From Microvirga sp052114605 (GTDB lineage: Bacteria > Pseudomonadota > Alphaproteobacteria > Rhizobiales > Beijerinckiaceae): a DNA stretch of 64,000 nucleotides. A model generated the notes under the pieces. It saw nothing but the letters and a program-made list of their open reading frames with translations. It ran no database searches and was not told the origin of the DNA. Location: NCBI RefSeq assembly GCF_052114605.1, contig NZ_JBFRFB010000004.1, positions 248,001-312,000 of the forward strand. Reading direction: 5' to 3'. This document shows, one piece after another, positions 9,207 to 16,823 of this stretch (the stretch's first letter is position 1; each line of letters starts with the position of its first letter). Position numbers and translations under genes: made by a program.

Positions 9207-9587
9207 ATGGCGACGAACCCGAACCAGAACTACGAAGTTCCTGCCGAGATGCGCGACTTCGCCGAGAAAAGCGTCGAGCAGGCCCGCAAGGCCATCGACG
9301 GCTTCATGAGTGCCGCCCAGAAGACGGTGAGTACCTTCGAAGGCTCAGCCAACACGGTTCAGGCCAGCGCCACGGATGCCACCCGCAAGACCTTCACTTA
9401 TGCCGAGCAGAACCTCACGGCCGCCTTCGACCTCGCCCAGCGCATGGTGCGCGCGAAGGACATGCAGGAGGCCATGCAGATCCAGGCCGAGTTCGTCCGC
9501 TCGCAATTCGAGGCGATGCAGACCCAGATGAAGGAATTCGGCTCCCTCGCCCAGTCGGCGATGAAGCAGCCCACGTCGAAGAAGTAA
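9207..9587 (+). CDS. phasin family protein
   Basis: 126 residues, almost entirely helical, with the phasin signature FAEKSVEQARKAIDGFMSAA and QNLTAAFDLAQRMVRAKDMQE. Phasins coat polyhydroxybutyrate granules and control their size and number. A strong ribosome-binding site (GAGAGGAGTG) precedes the ATG. A second phasin follows after 28 bases, presumably on one transcript ending at the hairpin at 10145. The duplicated TTGCACTGCACAA motif upstream suggests polymer-dependent repression. Confidence 0.92.
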   Translation: MATNPNQNYEVPAEMRDFAEKSVEQARKAIDGFMSAAQKTVSTFEGSANTVQASATDATRKTFTYAEQNLTAAFDLAQRMVRAKDMQEAMQIQAEFVRSQFEAMQTQMKEFGSLAQSAMKQPTSKK

Positions 9588-9615
9588 TTCTGAAACCTTC
9601 CGAAAGGACGTCCCC

Positions 9616-10116
9616 ATGGCGGAAGTGAAGAAGACCAGAACCCGGAGCCCGAAAAGCGCTCCCAAGGCTGATCTCGTCGAACTGGCGGCAGCACCGGTTG
9701 CAGAAAATGTGGAAGTGATCGAGGCAACGCCCGTGGCCCCGACCGCAACTCTCCCCGCTCCTGTGATCGTCGAAACGGTGAAGAAGGCCGAAGAGGCGTT
9801 CTCCACCGTTCGCAGCCAGGGCGATGCTTTCCGCCATGCCATGCGCGAATCCGCGACCGTCTCGGCCAAGGGCGCCCTGGAAGTGAACGGCAAGATCATC
9901 GAGGCGTTGCACAGCCAGGGCCATGCGGCCATCGAGTTGTGGCGCACCGCTCTCGACAACAAGGACCTGCAGACGGCCCTCAAGACACAGACGCAGGCCG
10001 CCCGGGATGTTTTCGAAACCGCTTCCGCGCAGTGGAAGGACATCGCCGAAACCACAGCGCATTGGATGACGAAGAGCTTCGAACCGCTTCGATCCGCGCT
10101 CCATCGTCCGCGCTGA
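9616..10116 (+). CDS. phasin family protein with Lys/Ala/Pro-rich N-terminus
   Basis: 166 residues. The first 55 are low-complexity and basic at the very start (KKTRTRSPKSAPK), then Ala/Val/Pro-rich, much like the DNA-binding or linker tails seen on some phasins. The rest is a phasin helix domain (SQGDAFRHAMRESATVSAKG; TALDNKDLQTALKTQTQAAR). It follows the first phasin in the same direction with AAAGGA before the ATG, so the two are probably co-expressed granule proteins. The basic tail could link granules to DNA for partition, which is inference. Confidence 0.88.
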   Translation: MAEVKKTRTRSPKSAPKADLVELAAAPVAENVEVIEATPVAPTATLPAPVIVETVKKAEEAFSTVRSQGDAFRHAMRESATVSAKGALEVNGKIIEALHSQGHAAIELWRTALDNKDLQTALKTQTQAARDVFETASAQWKDIAETTAHWMTKSFEPLRSALHRPR

Positions 10117-10144
10117 TCCCTGTCGGGATCGACCGATATGCGAT

Positions 10145-10175
10145 AAGGCTTGGCTCCATGAGCCAAGCCTTTTTT
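10145..10175 (+). terminator. intrinsic terminator after the phasin genes, overlapping the next start codon
   Basis: A perfect 12-bp stem (10145-10156 with 10160-10171) with a 3-base loop CAT is followed by a run of six T. It closes the phasin transcript 29 bases after the second phasin stop. The annotated ATG of the following Nudix gene (10158) begins inside the loop. Confidence 0.9.
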
Positions 10176-10598
10176 CATGCGCCCTCCCCTGTTCCGGCCG
10201 TGATCGCCGTCGTCATCGAGAATGGCAGAGCCTTGCTCGTGCGCCGCGCCAACCCGCCGGATGCGGGGCTTTGGGGCTATCCGGGCGGCAAGATCGAATA
10301 TGGCGAGACGGTTTACGAGGCCGCTATCCGTGAATTGCGGGAGGAAACCGGTGTCGAGGCCGAGGCCCGGAGCATCATCACGACCCTCGACATCGTGGTG
10401 CGCGCCGAGGACGGCGCGGTCACGCAGCATTACATCCTGATCGCGGTTCTCTGCCGTTGGCTTTCCGGCGAGCCCGTCGCCGCGGATGATGCGCTCGAAG
10501 CAGGCTGGTTCGCGCTCGATGGTCTTCGTCCCGAGGCGCTTCCGATGAGTGCCGATGTGGATGCGATTGCCCGTCGCGCCGAGGCGATAATCGGCTGA
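10158..10598 (+). CDS. Nudix hydrolase
   Basis: 146 residues from ATG 10158. The Nudix box GGKIEYGETVYEAAIRELREETGV fits G-x5-E-x7-REU-xEE-x-GU, with the metal-binding glutamates intact; the box covers about residues 39-61. The enzyme should hydrolyse a nucleoside diphosphate linked to another group; the substrate is unknown. The ATG sits in the loop of a strong terminator hairpin and has no free ribosome-binding site, so a GTG at 10200 (codon 15, just before the first strand VIAVVIENG) is a serious alternative start. Confidence 0.88.
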   Translation: MSQAFFHAPSPVPAVIAVVIENGRALLVRRANPPDAGLWGYPGGKIEYGETVYEAAIRELREETGVEAEARSIITTLDIVVRAEDGAVTQHYILIAVLCRWLSGEPVAADDALEAGWFALDGLRPEALPMSADVDAIARRAEAIIG

Positions 10599-10613
10599 TT
10601 GGCGCTGAGTAAG

Positions 10614-10643
10614 AAAAAACCCTGCCTCGCGAAAGGCAGGGTT
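10614..10643 (-). terminator. orphan minus-strand terminator upstream of the first porin
   Basis: The stem AACCCTGCCT/AGGCAGGGTT (10618-10627 with 10634-10643) has a run of six A on its left, which is a T-run when read on the minus strand. No protein gene lies to its right on the minus strand before the porin at 10889. Read on the plus strand, it could still weakly terminate the Nudix gene. It may mark the 3' end of a small RNA. Confidence 0.6.
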
Positions 10644-10888
10644 GAAGTTTGTCTCTAACTTTGTGCCGCAAGGCCAAATTGATGGGACCATCTGCACACC
10701 ATCAAGAAAGCGGCGTCAATGACAGCGCCCTATCATGGTTGATGAAAAGTAAACGTTCATAAATCGTCAATCATAAAGACAACGATCAACCGTAATCATA
10801 TTGCAATTACCTCACATTGGCCTTTATTACTGATCGCACAGGCAATAAATGCCTACCATCATTCGCGTCCAACAAGGGAATTTATGTA

Positions 10889-11596
10889 ATGCGTACCTCT
10901 GCTTTCGGACTGCTTGCCGCAACCGCCGCTCTCGCGATTGCCGCTTCGACCGCTCACGCTGCCGACCTGCCGTCCCGCTACTCGCCTGCCCCGGCCTATA
11001 ACGCCATGCCGATCTTCACCTGGAGCGGCTTCTACGCTGGTGTGAACGCCGGTTATGGCTGGAGCTCGGGCACGAGCCGCTACTACGACCCCGCCTTCGG
11101 CGTGGCTGGCGGCAGCAGCAAGGGCGGCTTCATCGGCGGCGCCCAGGCCGGCTACAACTATCAGATGGGCATGTTCGTGGTCGGCGCCGAGACCGACATC
11201 CAGTATGCCGCTGTCGGCAACAAGGGCTCGTCCTACGGCAACACCTACTACGCCGGTGACTCGGACGGCTATTTCGGCACGATCCGCGCCCGCGCCGGTG
11301 TGGCTTTCGACCGCGCTCTCGTGTTCGGCACCGCCGGCTTTGCCTATGGCGACATCGGCGGCAACAAGGGCCTCGACACCGTGCTCGGCAATCACCGCAG
11401 CAATGACACCAACGGCGGCTGGACCGTCGGCGGCGGCATGGAATATGCCGTGACCGACAACTTCACCGCGAAGGTCGAAGGACTCTACGTGAACCTCGAC
11501 ACGAAGGACAACTACGCCCTCGCCGACCGTATCAACGTTCGCCGCGACACGGAATTCGGCGTGATCCGCGCCGGTGTAAACTACAAGTTCAACTGA
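10889..11596 (+). CDS. Omp25/Omp31-like outer-membrane beta-barrel porin family protein
   Basis: 235 residues from ATG 10889, supported by AAGGGAA upstream; the open frame to 10817 is not needed. A clear signal peptide ends at AHA before ADLP (about residue 24). The mature protein begins PAPAYNAMPIFTWSGFYAGVNAGYGW, the hallmark of alphaproteobacterial Omp25/31-like barrels, then Gly/Tyr-rich strands, ending EFGVIRAGVNYKFN with a terminal aromatic. It belongs in the outer membrane. A strong terminator follows. A related paralog lies at 18852. Confidence 0.9.
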   Translation: MRTSAFGLLAATAALAIAASTAHAADLPSRYSPAPAYNAMPIFTWSGFYAGVNAGYGWSSGTSRYYDPAFGVAGGSSKGGFIGGAQAGYNYQMGMFVVGAETDIQYAAVGNKGSSYGNTYYAGDSDGYFGTIRARAGVAFDRALVFGTAGFAYGDIGGNKGLDTVLGNHRSNDTNGGWTVGGGMEYAVTDNFTAKVEGLYVNLDTKDNYALADRINVRRDTEFGVIRAGVNYKFN

Positions 11597-11618
11597 TCGA
11601 CCTCGATAGACAACCTCG

Positions 11619-11646
11619 AAAGCCCGGCTCACCAGCCGGGCTTTTT
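11619..11646 (+). terminator. intrinsic terminator of the porin gene
   Basis: AAAGCCCGGCT pairs with AGCCGGGCTTT across a 4-base loop and is followed by T residues, 22 bases after the porin stop. Confidence 0.9.
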
Positions 11647-11860
11647 CGTTTGTATCTCAAGCTACTTCTCAAACGTTACTTCATATCTTGGCACATTTAT
11701 CGAAGTGTGATGGCAAGTTCCGCTTGATTTTCGCGTAAAGCGGTCACCATACTTTCCTATCCTATCGTCATTCATTGCGACGACTTTACAGAACGCTGGA
11801 CCTGACCAAGCAAGAACGAGGCTGCGGAGATTATCCGCGGTCATAACAACGAGTGCAGTA

Positions 11861-14446
11861 ATGCGTAATTGGGGCCGCTCCTGGCTGCATCGCCTCTCCC
11901 TCGGCATTCGCCAACCATCGCGTGCCAACGCGGACTGCGCCTATTCCCCTACGCTCCGCCATGTTCAAGCCTTTGTCGAAGGCGCGACGGATTGCGTGTT
12001 CTTTCTCGATGAGCAGTGGCGCTTCATCTATGCCAACGAGCGGGCCATGCGCGAACTCGGTGCCGACACCGCACTTGTCGGCTCGACTCTATGGGAGAGT
12101 TTCCCGAGAGCCCTGAACTCCATCTTCGAGCATTATTATCGCCGGGCCGTCACCGAGAAGAAGCCGCAGGTTTTCGAGGCCTACTTCGAACCCTTGTCCG
12201 CATGGTACGAAGTTCACGCCGTTCCCGTCGATACGGGGCTGACCGTCATCTTCCGCAACATCAATGACCGCAGGAATGCCGCGGAAGCCTTACGGGTCCG
12301 CGAGCGCCAGCTTGCCACGGTCTTCGGACAGACCATGGTCGGCATTCTGCACCGGGATCTGAACTTCGGCGTGCTGATGGTCAACGACCGTTATTGTGAG
12401 ATCGTCGGGCGCAGCCGTGAAGAACTGGACGGCCTGCCCCTGCAGGCCTTCACGCATCCCGACGACATCGAGTCGAACATGGCCGCCGTTCAGGAAAATC
12501 GGAGGACAGGTACGCCCTTTCAGGTCGAGAAACGTTATGTGCGCCCCGACGGATCGTACGTCTGGTGCGCGGTCTATGTGTCTTTCGTGCGCGACGATAC
12601 AGGCGAGGTCGTTTCCATCATCACGGTCGTGCAGGATGTTCACGAGCGCAAGCTCGCGGAAGAGGAGCGCCTGGGAGCGGAAGCGGAATTGCGCGAGAGC
12701 AGGCGCCAGCTTGCGACGCTCATCGATAATCTGCCGGGTCTCGTCTACAGGTGCGGCACGGAGACGCCCTGGCCCTTCTCCCTCATCAGTGAAGGCGCTG
12801 CGGTTCTCACCGGTTATCCCGTGAGTGATTTCGAGGAGCACAGGGTCACATGGGGTGACGTGATTCACCCCGACGATCATACGCTCGTGGAGGAAATGGT
12901 TCGGGACGGGGTGGAGAAGCGGCGCATCTACGATATCGTCTACCGCATCATCACCCGAAACGGCACGATCCGCTGGGTCGTCGATCGAGGACAGGGAGTC
13001 TACCACGCATCAGGGGAACCCATTGCGCTCGAAGGCATCATCAGCGACATCACGGCTCAGAAGGAAGCGGAGGAACAGATCCTCTGGACCGCTCACCACG
13101 ATTCTCTCACGAAGCTGCCGAACCGCGCGCTGTTCCATGCCCGCCTCGCGCAAGCCCTCGAACAATCCGCGAGCATGGGGCGCAAGGTTGGGCTGGTGCT
13201 TCTCGATGTGGACCACCTGAAGGAAATCAACGACACCATCGGCCACGAGGCCGGCGACGCCGTTCTGCAAGCTGTCGCGACCAAGCTCAACCAGTTGGCT
13301 AGCCCCACCGATATCATTGCCCGTAATGGCGGCGATGAATTCGCCATCATTCTTCCGGACGTCATGAGCGAGGATGAGGTGAATGCCGTCGTATTGCCGA
13401 TCCTCGAAGAACTCCAGAAACCTCTCGCTTATGGAATCCGCGCTCTGGATTGCCGCGCGAGCTTCGGCGTCTGCATATGGCCCGATCATGCGCAGGAGGC
13501 TGCCGATCTGCTGAAGCAGGCAGACATCGCCCTCATGACCGCCAAGATGACCGGGCGAAGCAAGGTGATGGTGTTCGAGCCTGCCATGCGCACCGAGACA
13601 CAGAAGAAGGCACAGATGCGCAACAACGCGCGGGAGGCCATCGACAATCGGAGTATCGAGGCCTTCTATCAACCTAAGGTCCTCCTGGATTCCGGATGTC
13701 TCGCAGGCTTCGAGGCGCTGCTGCGCTGGCGCAATCCAAGCAATGGCATCGAGCTTCCCGGAAAGCTCCTGGCCGCATTCGAGGATCCGCATCTCGCCAT
13801 AGGCCTCAGCAGGCAGATGCACGATATTGTCTTCGCCGATATGCGCCGCTGGCTGCAATCCGGCCTCACCTTCGGCCATGTGGCCATCAATGCGTCCGCG
13901 GCAGAATTCAGGGCGGGCGACTTCGCCGAGCAGATTCTGGAGCGGCTGCGCAGTGCCGACATCCCGACCGATCACCTTGAACTCGAGGTTACGGAAACCG
14001 TCTTCCTCGGGCACGGATCCGAGGGCGTGGAAAAGGCGCTGCGCACGCTCAGCGAGGCAGGCGTCAAGATCGCTCTCGATGATTTCGGCACGGGCTATGC
14101 ATCCCTGTCTCACCTGAAGCAGTTTCCGGTCGACATCATCAAGATCGACCGGTCTTTCGTCCATGATCTGGCGAGTAACTCCAATGACACGGCCATCCTG
14201 CAGGCGGTGCTCAATCTCGGACGCAATCTCGGAATTACCACGGTCGCCGAGGGCGTGGAGACATCGGTTCAAGCGGCCTTCTTGCGCAGCCAGGGATGCG
14301 ATCTGGGCCAGGGCTTCCTGTTCGGACGGGCTGTTCCCGGCAAGAATATTCCCGATCTGATCTCTACTTGGAACGGCACGCGCTTCGGTCTCTTCGAGCG
14401 GAACCACGCCCTGGCACGCGATCAAAGCCCAAGCGTGCACCATTAG
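11861..14446 (+). CDS. PAS-GGDEF-EAL cyclic-di-GMP signalling protein
   Basis: 861 residues with three PAS/PAC units (about 30-140, 145-265 and 275-400), then GGDEF (about 405-560) and EAL (about 575-830). The cyclase motif NGGDEF (residues 489-494) and the phosphodiesterase motif EALLRW (from residue 618) are both intact, as is DDFGTGYASL, so both making and cleaving cyclic-di-GMP are possible. No membrane segment is seen, so it is a soluble sensor. ATG 11861 has no strong ribosome-binding site. A REP-like palindrome starts one base after the stop codon and may protect the 3' end. Confidence 0.92.
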   Translation: MRNWGRSWLHRLSLGIRQPSRANADCAYSPTLRHVQAFVEGATDCVFFLDEQWRFIYANERAMRELGADTALVGSTLWESFPRALNSIFEHYYRRAVTEKKPQVFEAYFEPLSAWYEVHAVPVDTGLTVIFRNINDRRNAAEALRVRERQLATVFGQTMVGILHRDLNFGVLMVNDRYCEIVGRSREELDGLPLQAFTHPDDIESNMAAVQENRRTGTPFQVEKRYVRPDGSYVWCAVYVSFVRDDTGEVVSIITVVQDVHERKLAEEERLGAEAELRESRRQLATLIDNLPGLVYRCGTETPWPFSLISEGAAVLTGYPVSDFEEHRVTWGDVIHPDDHTLVEEMVRDGVEKRRIYDIVYRIITRNGTIRWVVDRGQGVYHASGEPIALEGIISDITAQKEAEEQILWTAHHDSLTKLPNRALFHARLAQALEQSASMGRKVGLVLLDVDHLKEINDTIGHEAGDAVLQAVATKLNQLASPTDIIARNGGDEFAIILPDVMSEDEVNAVVLPILEELQKPLAYGIRALDCRASFGVCIWPDHAQEAADLLKQADIALMTAKMTGRSKVMVFEPAMRTETQKKAQMRNNAREAIDNRSIEAFYQPKVLLDSGCLAGFEALLRWRNPSNGIELPGKLLAAFEDPHLAIGLSRQMHDIVFADMRRWLQSGLTFGHVAINASAAEFRAGDFAEQILERLRSADIPTDHLELEVTETVFLGHGSEGVEKALRTLSEAGVKIALDDFGTGYASLSHLKQFPVDIIKIDRSFVHDLASNSNDTAILQAVLNLGRNLGITTVAEGVETSVQAAFLRSQGCDLGQGFLFGRAVPGKNIPDLISTWNGTRFGLFERNHALARDQSPSVHH

Positions 14447-14494
14447 AGCATCGGATCGATCCTACAAGCGGGATCCACTTTTAGGTCCGATGCT
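14447..14494. repeat. REP-like palindrome (AGCATCGGA...TCCGATGCT)
   Basis: A 48-base nested palindrome: outer arms AGCATCGGA/TCCGATGCT and inner arms CCTACAAGCGG/CCACTTTTAGG around GAT. A related copy occurs at about 43984-44033. Such elements are dispersed in many Rhizobiales genomes, usually just after genes. Confidence 0.7.
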
Positions 14495-14713
14495 TCAGTC
14501 TCTGTCGACTTCGACCCGGTGTTTCTCCCGCTCCTCGCTCTGCTTGAGCGCCAGCAGCCGCCTTGCGGCGGTGCCGCCGGGCTGTGCGGAATAAAGCCTT
14601 TCGTTGAGCACCTCGATCTGCCAGCGCTGCAGATCGAGCAGGGCCTTGAGGCCCCGGATCTGCGCCCTGAGTTCGAGGGCATCCTGCAAGGGATCAGGTC
14701 CGGATAACATCAT
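14495..14713 (-). CDS. small helical hypothetical protein
   Basis: 72 residues from ATG 14713 (a second ATG is at 14710). It starts MMLSGPDPLQDALELRAQIR and is rich in Leu, Gln, Glu and Arg, predicting a coiled coil through most of its length. GGGGTGG lies just before the start. I do not recognise the family. It converges with the GGDEF-EAL gene across the REP-like palindrome. It could be a non-coding shadow, but the helical composition and the ribosome-binding site favour a real small gene. Confidence 0.45.
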   Translation of the reverse strand: MMLSGPDPLQDALELRAQIRGLKALLDLQRWQIEVLNERLYSAQPGGTAARRLLALKQSEEREKHRVEVDRD

Positions 14714-15075
14714 GGGACCACCCCTGACGGTCTTGGGATGAATCATTGCTGAACACGAAAATCAAAAAAACGAGACGGACGCCTCTGGATGTTGAATGCG
14801 GAATGGCGCGGCTGCGCTGCGATGAGCGCAAAGTCCGCCGTCGGCAATATGGGACTCAAACACAAACGTTAAGAATAGATCCTATGAAGGGGCCGAATCG
14901 CGAGTAGATCGCCACCACCTCACGAATGGAACTTTCTTACACTCACTCGGGAATGGCAAGGCTTGAGGGGAGTTCACGACGCCGCATGCTGCACTCTCGC
15001 GAAGTCGTGAGGGGAAAGGAACCGGAAGCTTCGCCTCACCGTTTCATCGGCATAGCTTGAAGGGAGATATGGCTC
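14714..15075. other. intergenic region without recognised gene
   Basis: About 360 bases between the small minus-strand gene and the next small plus-strand gene. An AT-rich patch near 14757-14770 and the stretch around 14860-14935 may hold divergent promoters. No RNA gene or repeat was recognised. Confidence 0.4.
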
Positions 15076-15243
15076 ATGCCGGAAAGGCAATACGAAGCGG
15101 AAGCTGAAAAAATTCTGGCACGGATGCATGCTGCCAAGACCGGTGCCGCCTCCGAGAGCCTGCGTGTCATCGCGGAGGCATTGGAGCAGGCGGAGCGCCG
15201 CGGGCGTGAGGTGTCGGCTCGCCTAAAGGAGTCGAGCGGCTAA
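15076..15243 (+). CDS. small helical hypothetical protein (55 aa)
   Basis: MPERQYEAEAEKILARMHAA begins a 55-residue charged helical protein that ends in RRGREVSARLKESSG. AGGGAGA lies about 9 bases before the ATG. An ATG at 15069 in another frame stops after 12 codons. No family is recognised. Its codon use is like that of its neighbours, with strong G/C at third positions, which supports a coding role. Confidence 0.5.
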   Translation: MPERQYEAEAEKILARMHAAKTGAASESLRVIAEALEQAERRGREVSARLKESSG

Positions 15244-15389
15244 GCTTTCTTGCTGTGAACAAGGTAGCCTTCCCTGCGACAATCCTGTCAGGAACGTCCT
15301 GCGATAGGGGAACGTTCATGCCTTGTGTGATAGGACACAGCGATAAAGCCTCGGTCGTGCTGATCTTCCGAGCGTTAGGAGGACGATCG

Positions 15390-15701
15390 ATGCGACTCAC
15401 ATTTGTTTCCATCATCTCCGGCGCTTTGGGAATCCTGTCCTTGAGCGCGGCTGTTCATGCACAGGAAGCCAATACGCGCATCGCATCCATGCCTTATGCC
15501 GATTGCCTTGCCATTATCGCCGAGGCTTCCGGCGAGATCGACGAGCAGCCGGTGCGCCTTGTCGATACCAGCGATCAGACAACTGTCCGCATTCCAGCCT
15601 CCGACGGCTTCGTCACTGTCTCCTGCAGCCGCAGTGATAACCAGATGATGCTGACGAAGAGCCCTGTTCCTGAAGCCGCAGGCATGTCGGCTTCACGCTG
15701 A
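15390..15701 (+). CDS. secreted hypothetical protein
   Basis: 103 residues from ATG 15390, placed well behind AGGAGG. A typical signal peptide ends AVHA before QEAN (about residue 24). The mature part is about 80 residues with two cysteines (DCLAI and VSCSR) that could form a periplasmic disulfide. No family is recognised. The open frame upstream to 15255 is not needed. It converges with the pilus-type cluster; only 7 bases separate the stops. Confidence 0.7.
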   Translation: MRLTFVSIISGALGILSLSAAVHAQEANTRIASMPYADCLAIIAEASGEIDEQPVRLVDTSDQTTVRIPASDGFVTVSCSRSDNQMMLTKSPVPEAAGMSASR

Positions 15702-15708
15702 TCCGCCC

Positions 15709-16257
15709 TCAGCAGCCGCTCGCCGAGCAGGTGACGCCGCTTATCTGTGATGCGACGCGCGGGCGGGCATAGGTTATTTCAGACATATTGATCGTACCGG
15801 TCAGGGCATAGCCGATCATGGGGCTGTGGCTGTAACCGACCTGGGCAATCACCACGCTGCTGTTCGCGACTTTCAAGTCATTCGGCAGGATGTAAGGATC
15901 GCCCTTACGAAGCGAGGTTTTGCCGCGCGCAAGGCTCCAGGCGACCTTGGCTTTGCCGTCCTTGTCGACCACGATGCTCGACACCACGGAGCCCAGACCT
16001 TCGCTCGAAAACGGCTCCATGATCATCGACACGGCAGTAAGGGCATTGCTCGCATAAGTTCCGTCCACGTCGCGCTGCTGCGCAATGAGATCGGATAGGG
16101 CGCTCGATGCCAGCGTGACCTTCCTGCGCGCGGCAAGCGCATCGGTCAGCTCGATGGCTCCCATCGAGAGCAGCAGCATCACCGGAAGGATGATCGCGAA
16201 CTCGATGGCAGCCACGCCGTCGTCGTTGCTGAGAAAGCGGGCTACGGGAGACTTCAT
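15709..16257 (-). CDS. TadE/TadG-family pilus assembly protein
   Basis: 182 residues. The N-terminus NDDGVAAIEFAIILPVMLLLSMGAIEL is the TadE-like leader and membrane helix (residues 10-36) found in minor pseudopilins of the Tad/Flp pilus. The rest is periplasmic, with two closely spaced cysteines at the C-terminus (CSASGC). Its ATG overlaps the stop of the next TadE-like gene upstream by 4 bases, so it is the last gene of a three-gene operon. The Tad ATPase and secretin are not in the window. Confidence 0.85.
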   Translation of the reverse strand: MKSPVARFLSNDDGVAAIEFAIILPVMLLLSMGAIELTDALAARRKVTLASSALSDLIAQQRDVDGTYASNALTAVSMIMEPFSSEGLGSVVSSIVVDKDGKAKVAWSLARGKTSLRKGDPYILPNDLKVANSSVVIAQVGYSHSPMIGYALTGTINMSEITYARPRVASQISGVTCSASGC

Positions 16258-16823
16258 GAACCTGCCGCTTGCGATTGGTAGAACGGCTCGTTCTGGAAGA
16301 CGACGCTGGACATCAGCAGGCGGTTGCCGTTGGGCAAATTAGCCAGCGTCGGGAGGAACGCCGATAGCCAGACGGGAAACTGGTAGAAGACCCGCACGAC
16401 GACGACTTCTCCGGCATTGCCCGGCTGATAGACGACTTCGTCCTCGAACTTCCCCTCTTCATCGAGCGGAATTCCGCGAGGGACCGAGGCGAAACCGGAA
16501 AGCCTGCGAACCTCTACACGAAGGTTCGTACCGCTGCATTTCAGGAACACTCCCATCTGGTTACAAAGCGCGGATCGGAACTGGGCCGGGGTCATACCTT
16601 GCGACTGCACCTGGCCGGTTTGGATCAGCCGCCCTACTCCTGTCGTTGCGCTTTCCAGATGCTGCCCCGCAACGAACACCAATGGGATCTGCACCATCGC
16701 CACCAGCATCAGCAGGAAGACAGGCAGGATGATCGCGAATTCGACCGCCGCGCTCCCGGCCTGATGTCGCCGGAACCGATGCAATGTTTTCAAAAGTGAG
16801 GCGCGAAGGGCTTTGCGGATCAT
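16254..16823 (-). CDS. TadE-family pilus assembly protein
   Basis: 189 residues. QAGSAAVEFAIILPVFLLMLVAMV (about residues 21-44) is the TadE leader and helix, including the conserved Glu. The remainder is periplasmic, with a Cys pair (ALCNQ and FLKCSG). It is coupled by 4-base overlaps to both neighbours, the vWA-domain TadG-like gene upstream and the second TadE-like gene downstream. The trio probably makes minor structural components of a Tad (Flp) adhesion pilus. Confidence 0.87.
   Translation of the reverse strand: MIRKALRASLLKTLHRFRRHQAGSAAVEFAIILPVFLLMLVAMVQIPLVFVAGQHLESATTGVGRLIQTGQVQSQGMTPAQFRSALCNQMGVFLKCSGTNLRVEVRRLSGFASVPRGIPLDEEGKFEDEVVYQPGNAGEVVVVRVFYQFPVWLSAFLPTLANLPNGNRLLMSSVVFQNEPFYQSQAAGS

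Noticed and set aside
9345..10697. 450-codon minus-strand open frame
   Set aside because: Antisense to both phasins and the Nudix gene, which have clear families.
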